DNA from: Coniferiporia sulphurascens
Taxonomy: Eukaryota > Basidiomycota > Agaricomycetes > Hymenochaetales > Hymenochaetaceae
Assembly: GCA_002794785.1 (NCBI GenBank)
Contig: NBBA01000008.1
Span: forward strand, 310,001-374,000
Direction of reading: 5' to 3'
Length of the DNA stretch: 64,000 nucleotides
In this document: positions 44,331 to 56,653 of the stretch, piece after piece
Position numbering within the stretch: position 1 is the stretch's first letter
Layout of the letters: each line of letters opens with the position of its first letter
The notes under the pieces: model-generated
What the model saw: only the letters and a program-made list of their open reading frames with translations
Databases searched by the model: none
Told to the model about the DNA's origin: nothing
Made by a program: the position numbers and the translations under genes

Positions 44331-46676
44331 TCAGCTTGCCGCTCCTTCTTCAACCTGCTGTGCCTCAAAGCGCTTCTTCATAACACTCACTGAAGCACGA
44401 TTGAGCAAACAGGCACATGAAAGAAAGCGGGACGAAAACGAACCTTCTCGTGAGATCTGACCGGAAGACATCCACCCCTCCGGGAAAGCAGCGACGATCT
44501 TCTGGTACAGCACCTTACGTGTCCCCTGCTCACTCACTTGTACAGCGGAGTTCTCCAGCGTACTGAAGATAGGAGAAAATAGAATCAGCATAATTGAATA
44601 GTAAAAGGGAAAATGCTACACACTTCTTCTCGTTTTCGATCCGACAGCTCTCGTTGCTCAGTACCACAAGCTCCCAAATGATGTTTCGCATGCGTTCCGT
44701 CAGGCGATAGCGCTTCGACGGCATGTGCTGGCTCGAGTGTGCCGCTGCAGCTGCAGCTCCCGTGCTTAAGGCACCGTCCTTCAATGCTCCATCTGTTTCC
44801 ATCGCATTCTCCGCCCCGGGCAGTGCCGCGCCGTTCACGCTTGGCGTCGCCGACTCAGGCGCGGGAGTACCCTCAACAGAAACAGTTTCTACCTTAGCCT
44901 TCTCCTGTCTGCGCTCCCACCCTTGCACGCTCTTATCGTACTCTTCCTGCGCCTTCGCAAAGCCTTCGTCCGCTAGTTGAGCGAGCTCCTCCAGCAGCTC
45001 ATCCTGGCGCGCGAGCAGCAGTTTTTGGTGGTCCGCATATACCGTGCGCTTGATAAGCTTCGTCATCGTAAACTTGTTGTAAATGAATAACTTCGGCATC
45101 AGGCTGAAGAAGCTGTCGTTGTACTCGCCGCATACGATTGCTTTGAGCGCGACGCGTGCGAGCACCGGCTTTATGGACGGAGGGAACTTGCCCTTCTGCT
45201 CGAAGGACTCGTGTGCGATTGCCGCCTTGAGTTCGTGCAGCGCAGCCTGGAGCTCCGGATGGAACATCTCGATCTCCACCATTTTCCGTTTCTTCTTTCC
45301 ACCTGTGGACACTTCGTTACTGGCCTTCCGCTTCAGCCCGTTCGCAAACGCAGATGCCCGCGTCTCTTCAGAATCCGACACCGAAATTGGCGTGTCCTGC
45401 GTGCCAGGTGCCATCCTCACATGTAAGGAAGACGATCCAAACGAACCTGTTTTCTTCCATTCGGACGGCACCGCAGCGGCTGCCTCACTGACTGCCTGCG
45501 AGCCCGCGAGCGGGATAATCAGAGGTACCAGGTTCTTCTTCGATTTCGGTTTCTTTCCTGACGCCTTGTCGTGGTCACGGTCCTTTGCCTTATCCTTGAG
45601 CAAAGCAACCTCGCCCGAGGACACGTAGAAGCCCTGTTGCTTCGTCTGGGCAAAGTACGTACGCTCGTCGATCGCGAGCTCAGAGTCGTCGATGAAGGGG
45701 TCTTCAAGGTCGTAATACTCGGCCGCAAGGCTTTTCCTCTTCCCAGACCTGCCCTTGCCCTTCCCAACTCCCTTCTCCTTCGCCTCGTCATCCTCCCCTT
45801 CGCTTTCGCTCGTGTCACGCTTGACAGGCGGAGGTGTCGGCGGGCGCTGGCCCGTCCCCCTAGCGAGCTCTGCAACATCGACCGCATAGTTATCTGGCCC
45901 ACCTAGCTGGATCTCCAGCCGTATCGTCTGTAGAGGAGGACGCTGTGGAGGGAGCTCCGGGGACGGCGAGCGTTTTTGCACCTTCGATCTGGGCTTTTGG
46001 GTCGGGGCAGGCGCAGTCAACGAGGCCGACGAAGAGGATGATGCGACTCTTTCAATCTCTTCACTTCTTGCTCCATTTCCGACTGTGTGGCCATTGGCCG
46101 GCGCGATGTCGTTGCCTGGCTTTAGGTCTTGTGCCACGCCCTCCTGGAGCAATATGGGCGCGGGAAATGAACTTTCCGTCCTCTCATGGGCCTGTACGTC
46201 TGCAGCATCGTGTAACGATGAGAGTGAGCGCGCCGACGCCGACGAGGACGGGGCGGGGAGGACGAATGACGACGGGGAATGGGAGGTCGAATGACCAGGA
46301 GAACGCGAGCGTGAGTGTGATTGTGACCTTTTTGTGACGTGACTTTCCACAAGCAGGTGATGGGGGCCATTCAGTTGAAGCGGCGACTCGCGCTCGCCCA
46401 CTGGCAGACCGTCGCCATCGCCGGCGTCCACACCCCGGGCGTCTCCCCGCCGAACGCCCGCAGCTGCAGCGGACTCCGCCTCGGGGGCCCCGCACGCAGC
46501 GGCGGGGCGTCGTCGTGCACGTGGGCGGGGCGGGCAGCGTCGCCTGCGTGCGCAGGAACCACGGCGAGTATCTCTCTGCGCCGGCTCGTAGGCGGGCGCT
46601 GCGGCGCAGTGGCGGGCGCGGAGGGCGGGTCGACGAGCACGACGTCGTCGCTCGCGGAGTCGTCGGGCTTGAGCAT
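44331..46676 (-). CDS. HPC2: Hpc2/ubinuclein-like subunit of the HIR histone chaperone
   Basis: Nuclear; replication-independent H3-H4 deposition. The large exon (about 44610-46510) contains a Ser/Pro-rich N-terminus. The Hpc2-related domain YYDLEDPFIDDSELAIDE, followed by TKQQGFYVSSGEVALL, is the signature that contacts H3.3/H4 and Hir/HIRA. A ubinuclein middle domain follows (MFHPELQAALHELKAAI, FPPSIKPVLARVALKAIVCG, LMPKLFIYNKFTMTKLIKR), then a coiled-coil-like acidic segment and YRLTERMRNIIWELVVLSNE. Two short exons end VMKKRFEAQQVEEGAAS at 44331. The start MLKPDDSASDDVVLVDPP at 46676 needs a one-base correction in a G run at 46504-46507 to join the main frame. If that is wrong, translation starts later, near 46431. 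Confidence 0.85.
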
Positions 46677-47595
46677 GTACGTGTCCGTGGCCGGGCTGCA
46701 GCGTCGAGATGGAAAAGGGTCTGCTGTGGGCAAAACAGTCGACGGGGGGAGGTCCGGATTAGGCAGGTTCAGAGAGGAGGGGGAGGGGAGGGGCAGAAGT
46801 GAAGGGGGGAGTTTTTGTCTCGCTGCTCGAGGGGGGTCTTACATTTCTGAGAAACAAATAGCGTGAATTAAAAAAAATTAAATAAAGTGGCGGATTATTC
46901 AATACGCGTCTGTCGCTTTCCCCGCCTGGAGCTCGGCATCTTCCCGGAGGAGAGGGGGGAGACTCCTTTTTTTGTGGGCGGGTCTCCCGACTTTCGCGAC
47001 CTGAAAATAAACAGGTAGGCCAAGCATAGGTGTTGCTGGTCTTCTTTGCCGCCCCTCCGTCGTACCTCCACACAATACGTGATCGAGATGCAGTGCGCAT
47101 AAGCGTTCTGCAGCCGGACACCCGCGACTTTCCTGCATGGGCGTGCACAAATGTTGTGATTCGTGTGCACAACTCGGGAAACTCGCGCCACACCCGCACG
47201 CGCGTCATTCCACGGCCAACCAGGCGCTGCGATCCACCACAGTACAGCATCCGCGCTTCGAGAAAAATTGCCACACAAGGCAGGTACATGCCCTTTTCCG
47301 GCCAACACCTCTCGTACACCGCTGCTTTTGCCAAATAGAACACGGGTCCACAATTACAATACATCTCTACTCTCCGATGGAAATATGAGAAAAGAGGGCC
47401 GCCGCTGGGAGTACTAGAAATTTCGGCTGGGGGCTGAGGGCAAAAACATACAACTGCATAACGGTACAGTGACAGAACGCACGGAAATCGAACCAGACCA
47501 CGAACGAGAGCATCGACAAGCAAGGCAGTTAAACAAGAGTCAACGAGGACCGAGAGCGAGTGCAAACCAGAAACAAAGCTACAATGTACAGCGGG
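46677..47595. other. Intergenic between the HIR subunit and the velvet gene
   Basis: Both neighbours are on the minus strand. This holds the 5' region of the HIR subunit and the 3' region of the velvet gene, with a few A/T-rich tracts near 46865. Frames here (for example 46895-47353) have no family support. Confidence 0.4.
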
Positions 47596-50198
47596 TTATC
47601 CTGTTTCATCAGAAATGATACTCCCGATACTCAGAGGGTTCTTCTTCCCATACTGCGAATTCGTCCGTCCCATCGTGTACCCGCCGTACGTCCCGCCTGC
47701 TGACGACGGCGGCGTCGGAGACCCGCGCTTTGGCGCAGAGGCGCAAGCTGGATGCGGTCCGACGAGCTCGCGCTTCCAGGCGCAACACCCGCGATTCCAT
47801 TCCGCTGCGGGCTGTTGGCCGTGCCCATTGGGGCCGGCCCAGACGTCGCTGCAGCTGCAGCATACACTCGCCCTTGTCCAGAAATGCTCGGCACAGGCGG
47901 ACTACGGCGGCTCGCCGCCTCTTCCGGTCCTGGACGAACGTAACCGCCCTGCGCGTATGGCTGTGGCTGCGGCTGGTGCGGTGACACGTATGGATCAGTC
48001 TGCATCGGCACGACAGGCGATGCTGTCGCTGTTGCTGTACCCGGCGGCGGAGCAGGCCATGGTGGACGGGCCGCATAGCCACCCGCGAACGGCTGCTGTG
48101 CGTACTGTGCGCCCCACTGCTGCTGCTGCTGATAGGGGTCGCCCTGCGGGTACGCATATGCCTGATGTTGTGGCATATAATGTCCCATATGCTGCTGCTG
48201 CGGGGCCGGTGACGCATATGGGCCAGGAGTAGGACCAGTCTGAGGACCGGGTACGGGCTGATATGGACGTGCTTGTTGGTGTGGAGGAACGCTAGAAGAC
48301 GGGGCGGGAGGAGGAGGACGCGCATATCCGTAATCCTGAGCGGGATACGTCGCAGGTGGTGGTGGCGGATGAGTGGGAACCATCGGTGTTGGGGTAGAGG
48401 GGTACGCATCCTTGCTGCGCTGTTGCTGGTTCGGCTGCTGCACACCCTGCTGCATGCTCCTAGGAGAAGCAGGCGCGGCAGGCACGTGTTGAGGCGGAGG
48501 GATGTACTGACCATGTTGGTCGTAGTATCCATACGGCGGGGGCGGCGGTGCGTTGTAATGCATTGGCGTAAGCGGCGCGCCGTATGGGCCTGCCTGAGGC
48601 ATCCCACGATGTTGCTGTTGGTGCTGGTGTGATGGCGGCGGAGGTGGCGGGGCACCACTGTGCTGCTGATGTGCATGGTGGTCGTACGCTGGCTGGTGAT
48701 ACGCTCCATAACCCTGAGCCATCGGGACCCATCCAGGCGCAGGTGGGCCGTACGACCCTGGATACATCCCATTTGGAGGCGGTGGCTGAGGAGGATGCTG
48801 CATATAGTGCGGGTGTTGGTGTCCGGGAGGCGGAGGGTGATAGTCGGGATGTGTCCCTGGTGGTGCGGGTGGAGGCGGGCCAGCGCTATAACCTCTGGGG
48901 TCATATTGTGCAGGATCCGGAGCGCCGACTACGCCAGCCGAAGCAGGAGGCGGCGGAGGCGGGGGTTGCGCCAAGTTTGGATCGATGTTCCATGTCCCAG
49001 CGGCAGGTACAGGCGCAGGTGGAGCGGGCGGAGGCGGCGCGGAATTTGAAGGTCCTGCTTGCGATTCGTTTACACGTACCCGCTTGGGGTCGCGCCCTTC
49101 ATCATCAGATGCATCTGACTGCTCCTCCTGTTCGGCCTGCACTGGCTGGAACCACGTCGGATCTACAGTTCGCTTCCTAACACGCACATCCTTGCGAATT
49201 CTGATTTTAATCCCCTGATCCGCCAGTGCACATGACAAATTCGTTGACTCTGTATTTTTGCACACAAAAAGAAAAATCAGAATGATCACCGTCTCATAGA
49301 ATATAAAAGCATGAGAGCGCACCTTCCATCCCTGGGAACTTTTTTGCGGTATAAACGTAGAATGGTGCGGAGAAGATCGATTTGCAGTGGTGAACATTAG
49401 CGCCAATTACCTCGAATAACGTGAGTTTCAGCCGATACGTCCCTTCCGTCCGCACGCTGAGGTCGGGGAAGACGAAGAACCCCGCATCACGTCCCTGGCC
49501 GCGCTCACCTACACAACAAAAGAGATTATTAGCACCATGTGAAATCAAGAAGATCGGAATCCGCAGCGCAATTTCAGCCACAAGATAGAACCAAAACTAA
49601 GGCACGGGATCGCAGCACCAGGGAACGGGGAACGCAGTAACACAAGAGAAAACATGGAAGCAAATGCCTACCATCGGCTTCAGGGTCTTTGAGATGGTAA
49701 AGGCTGCTAACTACACTTCCAGTGGTGCAACGTGTCTTCCCGTCTTTGAGGAGATGCAGCTCTTCGTCCCGCTCAGGGGACGCAAGCGAAGCATACATAA
49801 AATAATATGGATTTTGTAAAAATGATTGATTGTAATGGTTGGAGCTGAAATAGAAGGCACACGTTGATCGGTGTCTTTCAAAAGAACATGCGGATGAGGT
49901 TGTGCTTACTGTTCATCCGGAGAACTACTTCGACTGGCACCCTTATCGACAACACGCAGCTGTACGACTGGGGGCGGGTCAATCGGGCGTCGATCAGCTA
50001 GAGCCGCACCAACGTTTTCCGTCGTCAGTAACTTTGCTTCCGAAAGCCAGGTAAGGAACAAGAAAAGGGAATGGGTGCATCCAATGTCTGGAAAAGCGGA
50101 CCGAGAATCCACTCACCTTTTGTCCCAACTCCGCACATCCTCGCCTGCTTAGGCTCCTGCCGAACAATCAACTCATACTCCCTGCTCCCAATGGCCAT
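47596..50198 (-). CDS. Velvet-domain regulator with a very long Pro/Gln-rich tail
   Basis: Velvet proteins are DNA-binding regulators of development and secondary metabolism. Exons 1-5 encode one contiguous velvet domain: MAIGSREYELIVRQEPKQAR and MCGVGTK (from 50198), DRRPIDPPPVVQLRVVDK, FMYASLASPERDEELHLLKD, TGSVVSSLYHLKDPEADG, GRDAGFFVFPDLSVRTEG, YRLKLTLFEVIGANVHHCKS, FSAPFYVYTAKKFPGMEEST, LADQGIKIRIRKDVRVRKR. There is no insert inside the domain, so the plan is VosA-like rather than VelB-like. After an acidic/basic linker (DDEGRDPKRVRV, probable NLS) follow about 450 residues rich in Pro, Gln, Tyr and Gly, like a disordered activation region. The natural end is TMGRTNSQYGKKNPLSIGSI..., stop at 47596. 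Reaching it needs one base restored in the C run at 47722-47724 (plus strand). Confidence 0.92.
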
Positions 50199-53100
50199 TT
50201 CGACGTATTTACGATGCAAGCGGATGAACGCCACGGTAACGACGCAGGCGACCGAAGACCAGGCCGAGCAAAAGCAATGATGGGGTAAGGACGAAGACCG
50301 GAGGAGAAGGGGGGACAAATAAACAAGTCAGTCACTCGACGCCAAGCAGGTAGAAGATGTATGAAAAGCGAGAGCAGGAGACGAGGATAACGTGCTGAAA
50401 TTGGACTTGGGCACTGTGTGTATTCACACGATGGTGACGATGTGAGACGTCCAATGTCCGTCGTGCAATAATGGACACGCGGTAGGCGAGAACACTGACG
50501 CGGATGGGACATAGAGACGGCCGATAACTATTTATTCCATCTGAGTACGAGCGGCGCCCGCATACCGATGTGCTGGGCGGAGCCGGCGGACAGGTGTGGG
50601 TCAATCCAGACGGTCGGGGCGGGGAGCGCAGGGAAGACGGAAAGCTTCGGGGGGAGAGAGTGCAAAAGGCTCACAGATTGTCGCGGTTGTAGGCTGGAGG
50701 CATCGCACCCAGTTGGGCGTGTTGGCCGTCGTCGTCCATGCGATGGGCACGCGCGCGTAATGGGGGGAATAGAGTTGCTGTGATATGGCGTTTTAAGTTG
50801 AGCGGCAGAGTACGGGGTCGTAATCAGATACGAAACGGCGGCGCGATACAGCGCTCGCTCCGGGATACTGGTGCGGGAGCAGTGGCGGACGAGATGGAGG
50901 CGCGAAAGCAACAGGTTCAGCGTTCACAGTGAACAGCGCCGGACGATGTGCAGGCTGCAGCCTTCAGGTCGAGCGTGCGAACCAGATTCCGGATACAGCG
51001 CAAGGGAAGGAAGGGGCGAGCCAGGACCAGGGACTCGGCCGACAATCGCCCAAACCTAATTGTGGCGGAGTGCAAGATGATTCTATTGAACTTTATTTTC
51101 TCAGGAAAAGCAGGCTCGGACGAACCCGGGCGAACAGTCAAATGACGGATTCGACTTGTGATCGGGATCTTGCCGGCCCAACCTTGAGCTTGCGCTTAGA
51201 GCTCAGGCTACACTAGTGCTCGAGGGAAAACGTGTCTGCAACGCACTTGCAATGCGCACAGAACGCCTCTGCGCCGCCTCCGCCGTCCTTACGCCAGCGT
51301 ACTACCTACGGCCCGGACTCCTCGGATCCACTGCGAATTCAAGAAGAAAAAGGACGCCACTATTTGTAGTAGCCAAGGTAATCAAGGGCATACCCATATG
51401 CGCATCTGCCCTTGGCTTCCCTTGTGCGCCTCTCCGCACGAAAGAGCGCACCACGGCCAACCAGTAATCCGATTCTATGACGTCCCGCAATTGGTAGATC
51501 CGAGTCCCGCCCCGACTTGCCAGATTTGGGGTTCCTGCTGCATCACCCATTTCCCCTCAGAGCTCCAAGTCCAATTGCAACTCCCCCTTAGAGAACAGCA
51601 CTCCTTTTTTCTCAGGCCAACGTTTCGAAGCGCCAGGCCGCCCGCCGGTGGTATGGGAATCCCTGCATCAGAACCAACGACGTACCTGTGGATCAACATC
51701 ACATTTGGATGGCTCCTCCCGTATCTCAAATGCTCCCCACGACTGTTTCGAGGGGAGTTAGGGTGGTTATTTGGAGCTCTCGCATAAACCATCCAGTGAC
51801 CAATGTCGGGCTGCTAGCGATCGGGAAAACGCAAGACAATTGCCGCTGATGTCAATTGAGTAATAAGAAGTACATTCTTTAACGTACAGGTCAAGAAGCA
51901 GCCGCGTCTTCCCTCAGAGAAAGGAATGTTGTTCGTATCCCGCCTCTGGGTGCCGATCATGTACTACTAGCTCATGTAAGTCGCTCGCTTGCCGTCTTCA
52001 TCTTTGGTAGTGTTTTGAATTATCGCTAGTTCGCAAGCAATGGCGCGACATGTCAGAAGTCTATGCAGGACGGGGCTGTCCCTCTTTTTCCAGGGTTCTC
52101 AGTCACTTTTTGGACCCGCTTGTAGCAACAAAGGAACGAAGCTTCATCCAAGCGCAACCATCCGACAAATGTAAATTTATGGGAATCTCCCATAATCCAC
52201 AGCTCGCCCATAATTTATAATTTATCGGCTTCGTCCGAAAAGGCTAATTGACCGCGGGCATCTCGGAGGTTGTGTATCCTGGGATGCACAGTAGCTACTA
52301 GCTACCTGAAATCCGGGCGAATAGGAATACTGATGTACGTGCATATTCTTAGATGCTTCCTCTCATTCATATCGGTGTTGAATGCGGGGAGATCGGTTGT
52401 GCGTTCTTCAGCTACTTGGATGATATCTCCCTGGCGGCTGTAGCGGGAATTGAAGAGGAAGACCTTCCATTTGTTGGAGGAACCAAAGAAGTCATGACAA
52501 AGCCCTGCGGCAACACAAGCTGAGCTGTCCGCCGCAACCCGTATGATATTACTTGTGATGTTCTCAACAAGAAGGTGCGATACGGACATGCTACGCGGTC
52601 GAGATCAATGAGCGTGGAGGTGTCTGTCGAGAACATCATTACGAATCCCCGAGCGAGCGGCTTTTCTGAATTTAGCGATTCCGGAGTTCGCAGTATGTAT
52701 GTGCTGTGGTCGCGGTGAACCTTACACGATTGCTATGACCTTCATGATAAGAGGCTTCGCATGCGACGCCGCGAAGCGCGGAACTCCAGCGAACACAGAC
52801 ACTGATGATTCTCCATTGGAATTTTTGACGATAACGTACTGCCACATCGCCATTGCAACCGGTTTGCAAGGGTCGACCGACAACCATACAACATGAGTAA
52901 CCAACCGAGGCCGCTCCTAATCTCCATCCCTACGGCTTTCCACATGTCGGTTCTATTCGTCGCGCCAATACTCTAACGTAACGTATCTTTTGAGTTCGCT
53001 TTTAGTCAGCATAAGGCGTCGACGACGGAGATCCGCGTCCACAGTGACTACGGGAGGACTAAAACTCTAACGAATGAAATTAACTGAAGATCGTCCGCTC

Positions 53101-53238
53101 ATAATTTACACATAGTAAGCCCTTAGCTCAGGAGTTACGTTGATGTATTTAATGCTGTTGAAGCGTAAACTTACGAGTAAAGCTACGAGCCGGCACATTA
53201 AACTGTGACTTGGCTAGGAATTAAACACAGTGAATAAG
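50199..53238. other. Long intergenic region without a supported gene
   Basis: This 3-kb stretch upstream of the velvet gene holds many short frames on both strands (for example 51398-51787 and 52302-52639). None has a domain, signal peptide or credible splice structure. It may contain long regulatory sequence for the velvet gene. I see nothing definite. Confidence 0.45.
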
Positions 53239-53325
53239 CTCTGGATAGCTCAGTTGGAAGAGCGTGAGACTGTAATGGCTTACGCAATCATCTCAATGTC
53301 GCTGGTTCGAACCCGGCTCCGGAGA
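53239..53325 (+). tRNA. tRNA-Tyr (anticodon GTA) with a 14-nt intron
   Basis: The acceptor stem CTCTGGA (53239-53245) pairs with TCCGGAG (53318-53324), with discriminator A. The D-arm is GCTC-AGTTGGAA-GAGC. The anticodon stem TGAGA (53265-53269) pairs with TCTCA (53291-53295). The anticodon GTA is at 53272-53274, followed by A37 and an intron at 53276-53289, the standard position one base after the anticodon. The T-arm is GCTGG-TTCGAAC-CCGGC. Tyrosine tRNA genes in fungi normally carry such an intron. Confidence 0.95.
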
Positions 53326-53334
53326 TTTCTTTTT
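53326..53334 (+). terminator. RNA polymerase III terminator of tRNA-Tyr
   Basis: The T-rich run TTTCTTTTT starts directly after the discriminator base. Confidence 0.75.
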
Positions 53335-53530
53335 CTTATTCGAAACGCGGTGCAATATTATGTTTTTTAATCCCTGTAAGTAATCGCCTTATGGGAGCTC
53401 ATCAACGAGCGTCATAATACACTTTTCTTCGATGTTAGAGATGCCGGTGTCATCTTATGCGAAGAGACACCCGTGCGTCGTATATTTGCATACCCATTTA
53501 CCATGATTACATTGGGCACCCTAACGTATT

Positions 53531-53704
53531 GGTTCAACTATGTTAATATTTGTGGGGAGTTCACATAGAGGGGGGAGCGCAAAGCTACGCCAAAAAGCAT
53601 GCTTGTATTTACTCAGTGTAATTGAGGTAACCGCTGACTAAGCTAGCTTTTTGGCAGCCCCCTACCCCTATAACTCAAGCTGGAAGACTTCGGCCCCCAA
53701 TAAG
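53531..53704 (+). repeat. Dispersed repeat, copy B
   Basis: Homologous, in inverted orientation, to 27015-27255 (see copy A for shared blocks). It lies 206 bp after the tRNA-Tyr gene. It is shorter than copy A because the C-rich middle is absent. No coding content. Confidence 0.7.
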
Positions 53705-54387
53705 TGCTCTCATATAGAGGACACGAAAGGTCTGGTGGCTATTCCGAGGCTTTTACATAAAATCATTGCATGTGTGTGCACGTTTTGGGATAATAATAAC
53801 TGCAGTGCTTTCCTTACATAAGGGGACTCGGAAGCGCGGAACGTTGGAAATCTTGAGGCGTGCCGTCGCAGCACGGCTCGGTCCTCGTCGATAAAAGATT
53901 TCTCCGTGACCGTTTCCGACCAAGAGCATACATGCAGCTAACTACGAGTAAAACTTCACAGAGCGTGAGACGTAAATACCAAATGTGGTCCCATAGTCGA
54001 GATTACCAGGTCATAATTCCAACACGGAACACTTTCAAGTTTCTGGCACCTGTACATAGGTGCCGGTGGGTATGACTTTGTACAACTACCATAAATAGAC
54101 ATAACAGTCGCTGCGCTGAAGAGTCCTGTTCACCGCCTTCCATGGAACTTTCCTTTTGGTTCCAGGTCCCGTATAGTGCCAAAGGAATTTCATTTCGGAT
54201 AATCCACGTCTTGGAAGGAGCATAAATTAACTCAGCGAACGCACATTGTCCTGCCCTCATTTCCCACAGCCAGACTTCGCCTGCAGGAACTTAGCCTGCA
54301 GGATCAATGTGATCAATGTCTGTATAGTGTATTCTTTATATTCTGTTAAGATACACATACCCTTCTATCAAACGTAAACTTTCATGA
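53705..54387. other. Intergenic, 3' side of the methyltransferase gene
   Basis: No gene, RNA or clear repeat is recognised. Confidence 0.4.
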
Positions 54388-55654
54388 TCAAACATTGACA
54401 ACGGCATTTCTCCGAGCGTGCACTGTGTAATATACCAAGATCATCCCCGGTACGGTCTCAAGATCGTTTCTAAGACCCTGCAGAATTCCTTCTATCTGCG
54501 CAGAAGGCAGGTGGCCGTGGTCGATGAATAGTCCTCGCGCAGAATCCCCGAAATCTAGTATCATCCTCTTTGCGCGGGCTCCGAGGTCGCTGTCGTCGAG
54601 GGCTACGATGTGTCGCTCTGGGACTATCTCCCCGAAGCATCCGCTATGTGCTAGCATCTGCGGGATTGACTCCGGGGCAGGAAGGATGCCGCGCGGCGCA
54701 GCACACTGCAGAACGGTGTTAATAAACCTGGACAGTCCGGTAGCGAGAAGCGGAGCTCCGGAACCGTTTGCGGTCGATACCGTACACGACCACTCTCCGG
54801 AAAGGAAAAGACCTTGTGGACGCAGGATGCGCGCAATCTCGCAGATGACCGTGCGGTAGTTAATTACCTGTGCCGCGGCGGTCGTTCACTTCTCATTATC
54901 TGGATAGAGCGTGTAGGGTAACTGGGACTCACGGCTAACGATACATTTCTCATATGCACGAGGTCGAACCGCCCATCAACCCATCTCGTCCGCTCGTTAA
55001 TGTCGTGAATTTCAAACTGAACGTTGTCCGCAGGAAAACGCGTCGCCATTGGCACTGCTAAAAACATCAGGGGACGACGTGTGGGCACAGGCCGGTGGCG
55101 TACCTATGTCGAGACCATAAACTTTGGCTTGAGGAAATCTGACGGCCATCTCGTCCACCCTAATTAAAGCGAGAATTTTGGTCGGCAAACTGAGGAGGGG
55201 AGAGGGGAAGAGAGAATAACGTTACCATTTTCCACTGCCCGTGCAAATATCCAGGACACGCGCCCTGTGCCCTCCAGCGGGCATTGCTAGAACGTCTTGC
55301 GCCGGCCCGCGGTAGTTTCGTCCGCGTAAAATGTCCTTTAACAGATCGTGGACGTCGCTCATCCTCTACGGCAGGAACGACGACGGATGAATCAGAGCTT
55401 GGAAGATATTTTAGCCAGCGAGACCAGCGAGACCGTACCTGCTTCTCCAGCTCGTCAACTGGGAAAGGATACGGACCTGGAACGCCATTACCATGGGAGT
55501 GGAACCGTCGACCGTGTCTCTCTACAAAATGATTCTCTATCTCGTTGGAACTCAAGCTCGACAGCGAGTCCATCGAGTCGTGATCGCTGCCAACATCGTC
55601 GTCTTCGGGAGGCACATCTCCATTAACGGCATGGTTTCTGTTGGCGTTGTTCAT
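54388..55654 (-). CDS. Class I SAM-dependent methyltransferase (possibly LaeA-like)
   Basis: The gene starts at ATG 55654 and has an acidic Ser-rich N-terminus (DDDVGSDHDSMDSLSSLSSN). Then come YPFPVDELEKQ, MSDVHDLLKDILRG and the SAM-binding motif I RARVLDICTGSGKW. Next are VDEMAVRFPQAKVYGLDI (acidic residue after beta-2), FEIHDINERTRWVDGRFDLV (motif with DLVH), INYRTVICEIARILRPQGLF and GEWSCT. A C-terminal domain ends LVYYTVHARRNAVVNV. Introns use GT-AG and keep the frame. The fold and order fit fungal methyltransferases such as LaeA and related Umta-type enzymes that act in secondary-metabolism regulation. The substrate is not determinable. A velvet gene, whose products form complexes with LaeA in ascomycetes, lies 4.2 kb away; the link is suggestive only. 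Confidence 0.85.
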
Positions 55655-56653
55655 GCGCGCTTAAAAGGGGGTGGTTAAAGAGACAAGAGAAGGGCGGCCT
55701 GAGGCGAAAGTGGGGAGGGGGGAAGGAAAATGGAGAGTCAATTCTGAGTGTAAAACGAACGGCAAGATAGCGCATCGTTTTATGTCGCATTCTCGTTCCA
55801 ATGCAAGTGAGGTCTATCTGATCTTCCTGTGAGATATGCTGAAACCCCTTGCCCTTTCAGTCTCGAGAAGGAGCAGGCGCCTTCCAGTAATTAGCATAGA
55901 GGGGGAAGCAAAGGGTGACGTGACCACAGGCGCCGACTGATGCCCGTCGAATACACGGAGATAGTGTTGATCTAGTTTAAGGGGCTTAACGGCCTTTCGT
56001 AGGAGACGCAAATAGGCTCCTTCCCTCGCCCAGACAGGTTGGACAGAATGAGATCGATACGGCTAGTGCCGCGAGTCGAGCCTGTAGGAGGGCGTAGGAC
56101 ACCAGGAAGTGTTTCTTCCATTCACGCGCAAACTTGAGGTGGCCATTCTAGCACTAAATAAAAAGGCATGGAACCTAGATGAGTCACACGGGACCACTAA
56201 AGTATAAATTATAAATCGGACGCACTGCCTGCACGCTGGAGGACTTGCCACCGGTCAACTAGGCTTAAGGATCCCGACAACAAAGTGGCCCAAATTTTGT
56301 CGCCTGTAACCTGAAAAATAAGTGGACCGAGGTCAGAGAGAAGACGAGATATATTTGAACATATACACTAGAATTCCAGACAGTGAATTTGGAGGAAAAT
56401 AGTGGAGGATGTTTACGAAAGTAGGAAATCTTAACTCGGCGGAAGCCGTAACGGAGTTTATAATTTGTGTGGGAAACGGACCGAGCGCGTTTTGGCGCGT
56501 TGGGCCACCGTGACGCGCACTCGATCCATCTCCGACTCGGCTACTACTGAGCAGCCGCGGCGCAAGCAACATCACTTTCTACTTGCAACCACAACAACGT
56601 CTGCTCAAGGGCTTCTGATTTCTCGGGTGTGAAAATTAATATCAAGCTCCGAC
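55655..56653. other. Divergent promoter region between methyltransferase and DNA polymerase genes
   Basis: This separates two genes transcribed away from each other. No gene or RNA is recognised. Confidence 0.45.

Noticed and set aside
47609..48904. 431-codon minus-strand frame rich in Arg and His
   Set aside because: It is the neighbouring frame of the Pro/Gln-rich velvet tail; its Arg/His composition is what shifted Pro-rich codons give. Only its last part coincides with the region after the frame break.
52302..52945. Overlapping minus-strand frames of 65-95 codons
   Set aside because: No family is recognised, frames do not join by plausible introns, and composition is like the surrounding non-coding DNA.
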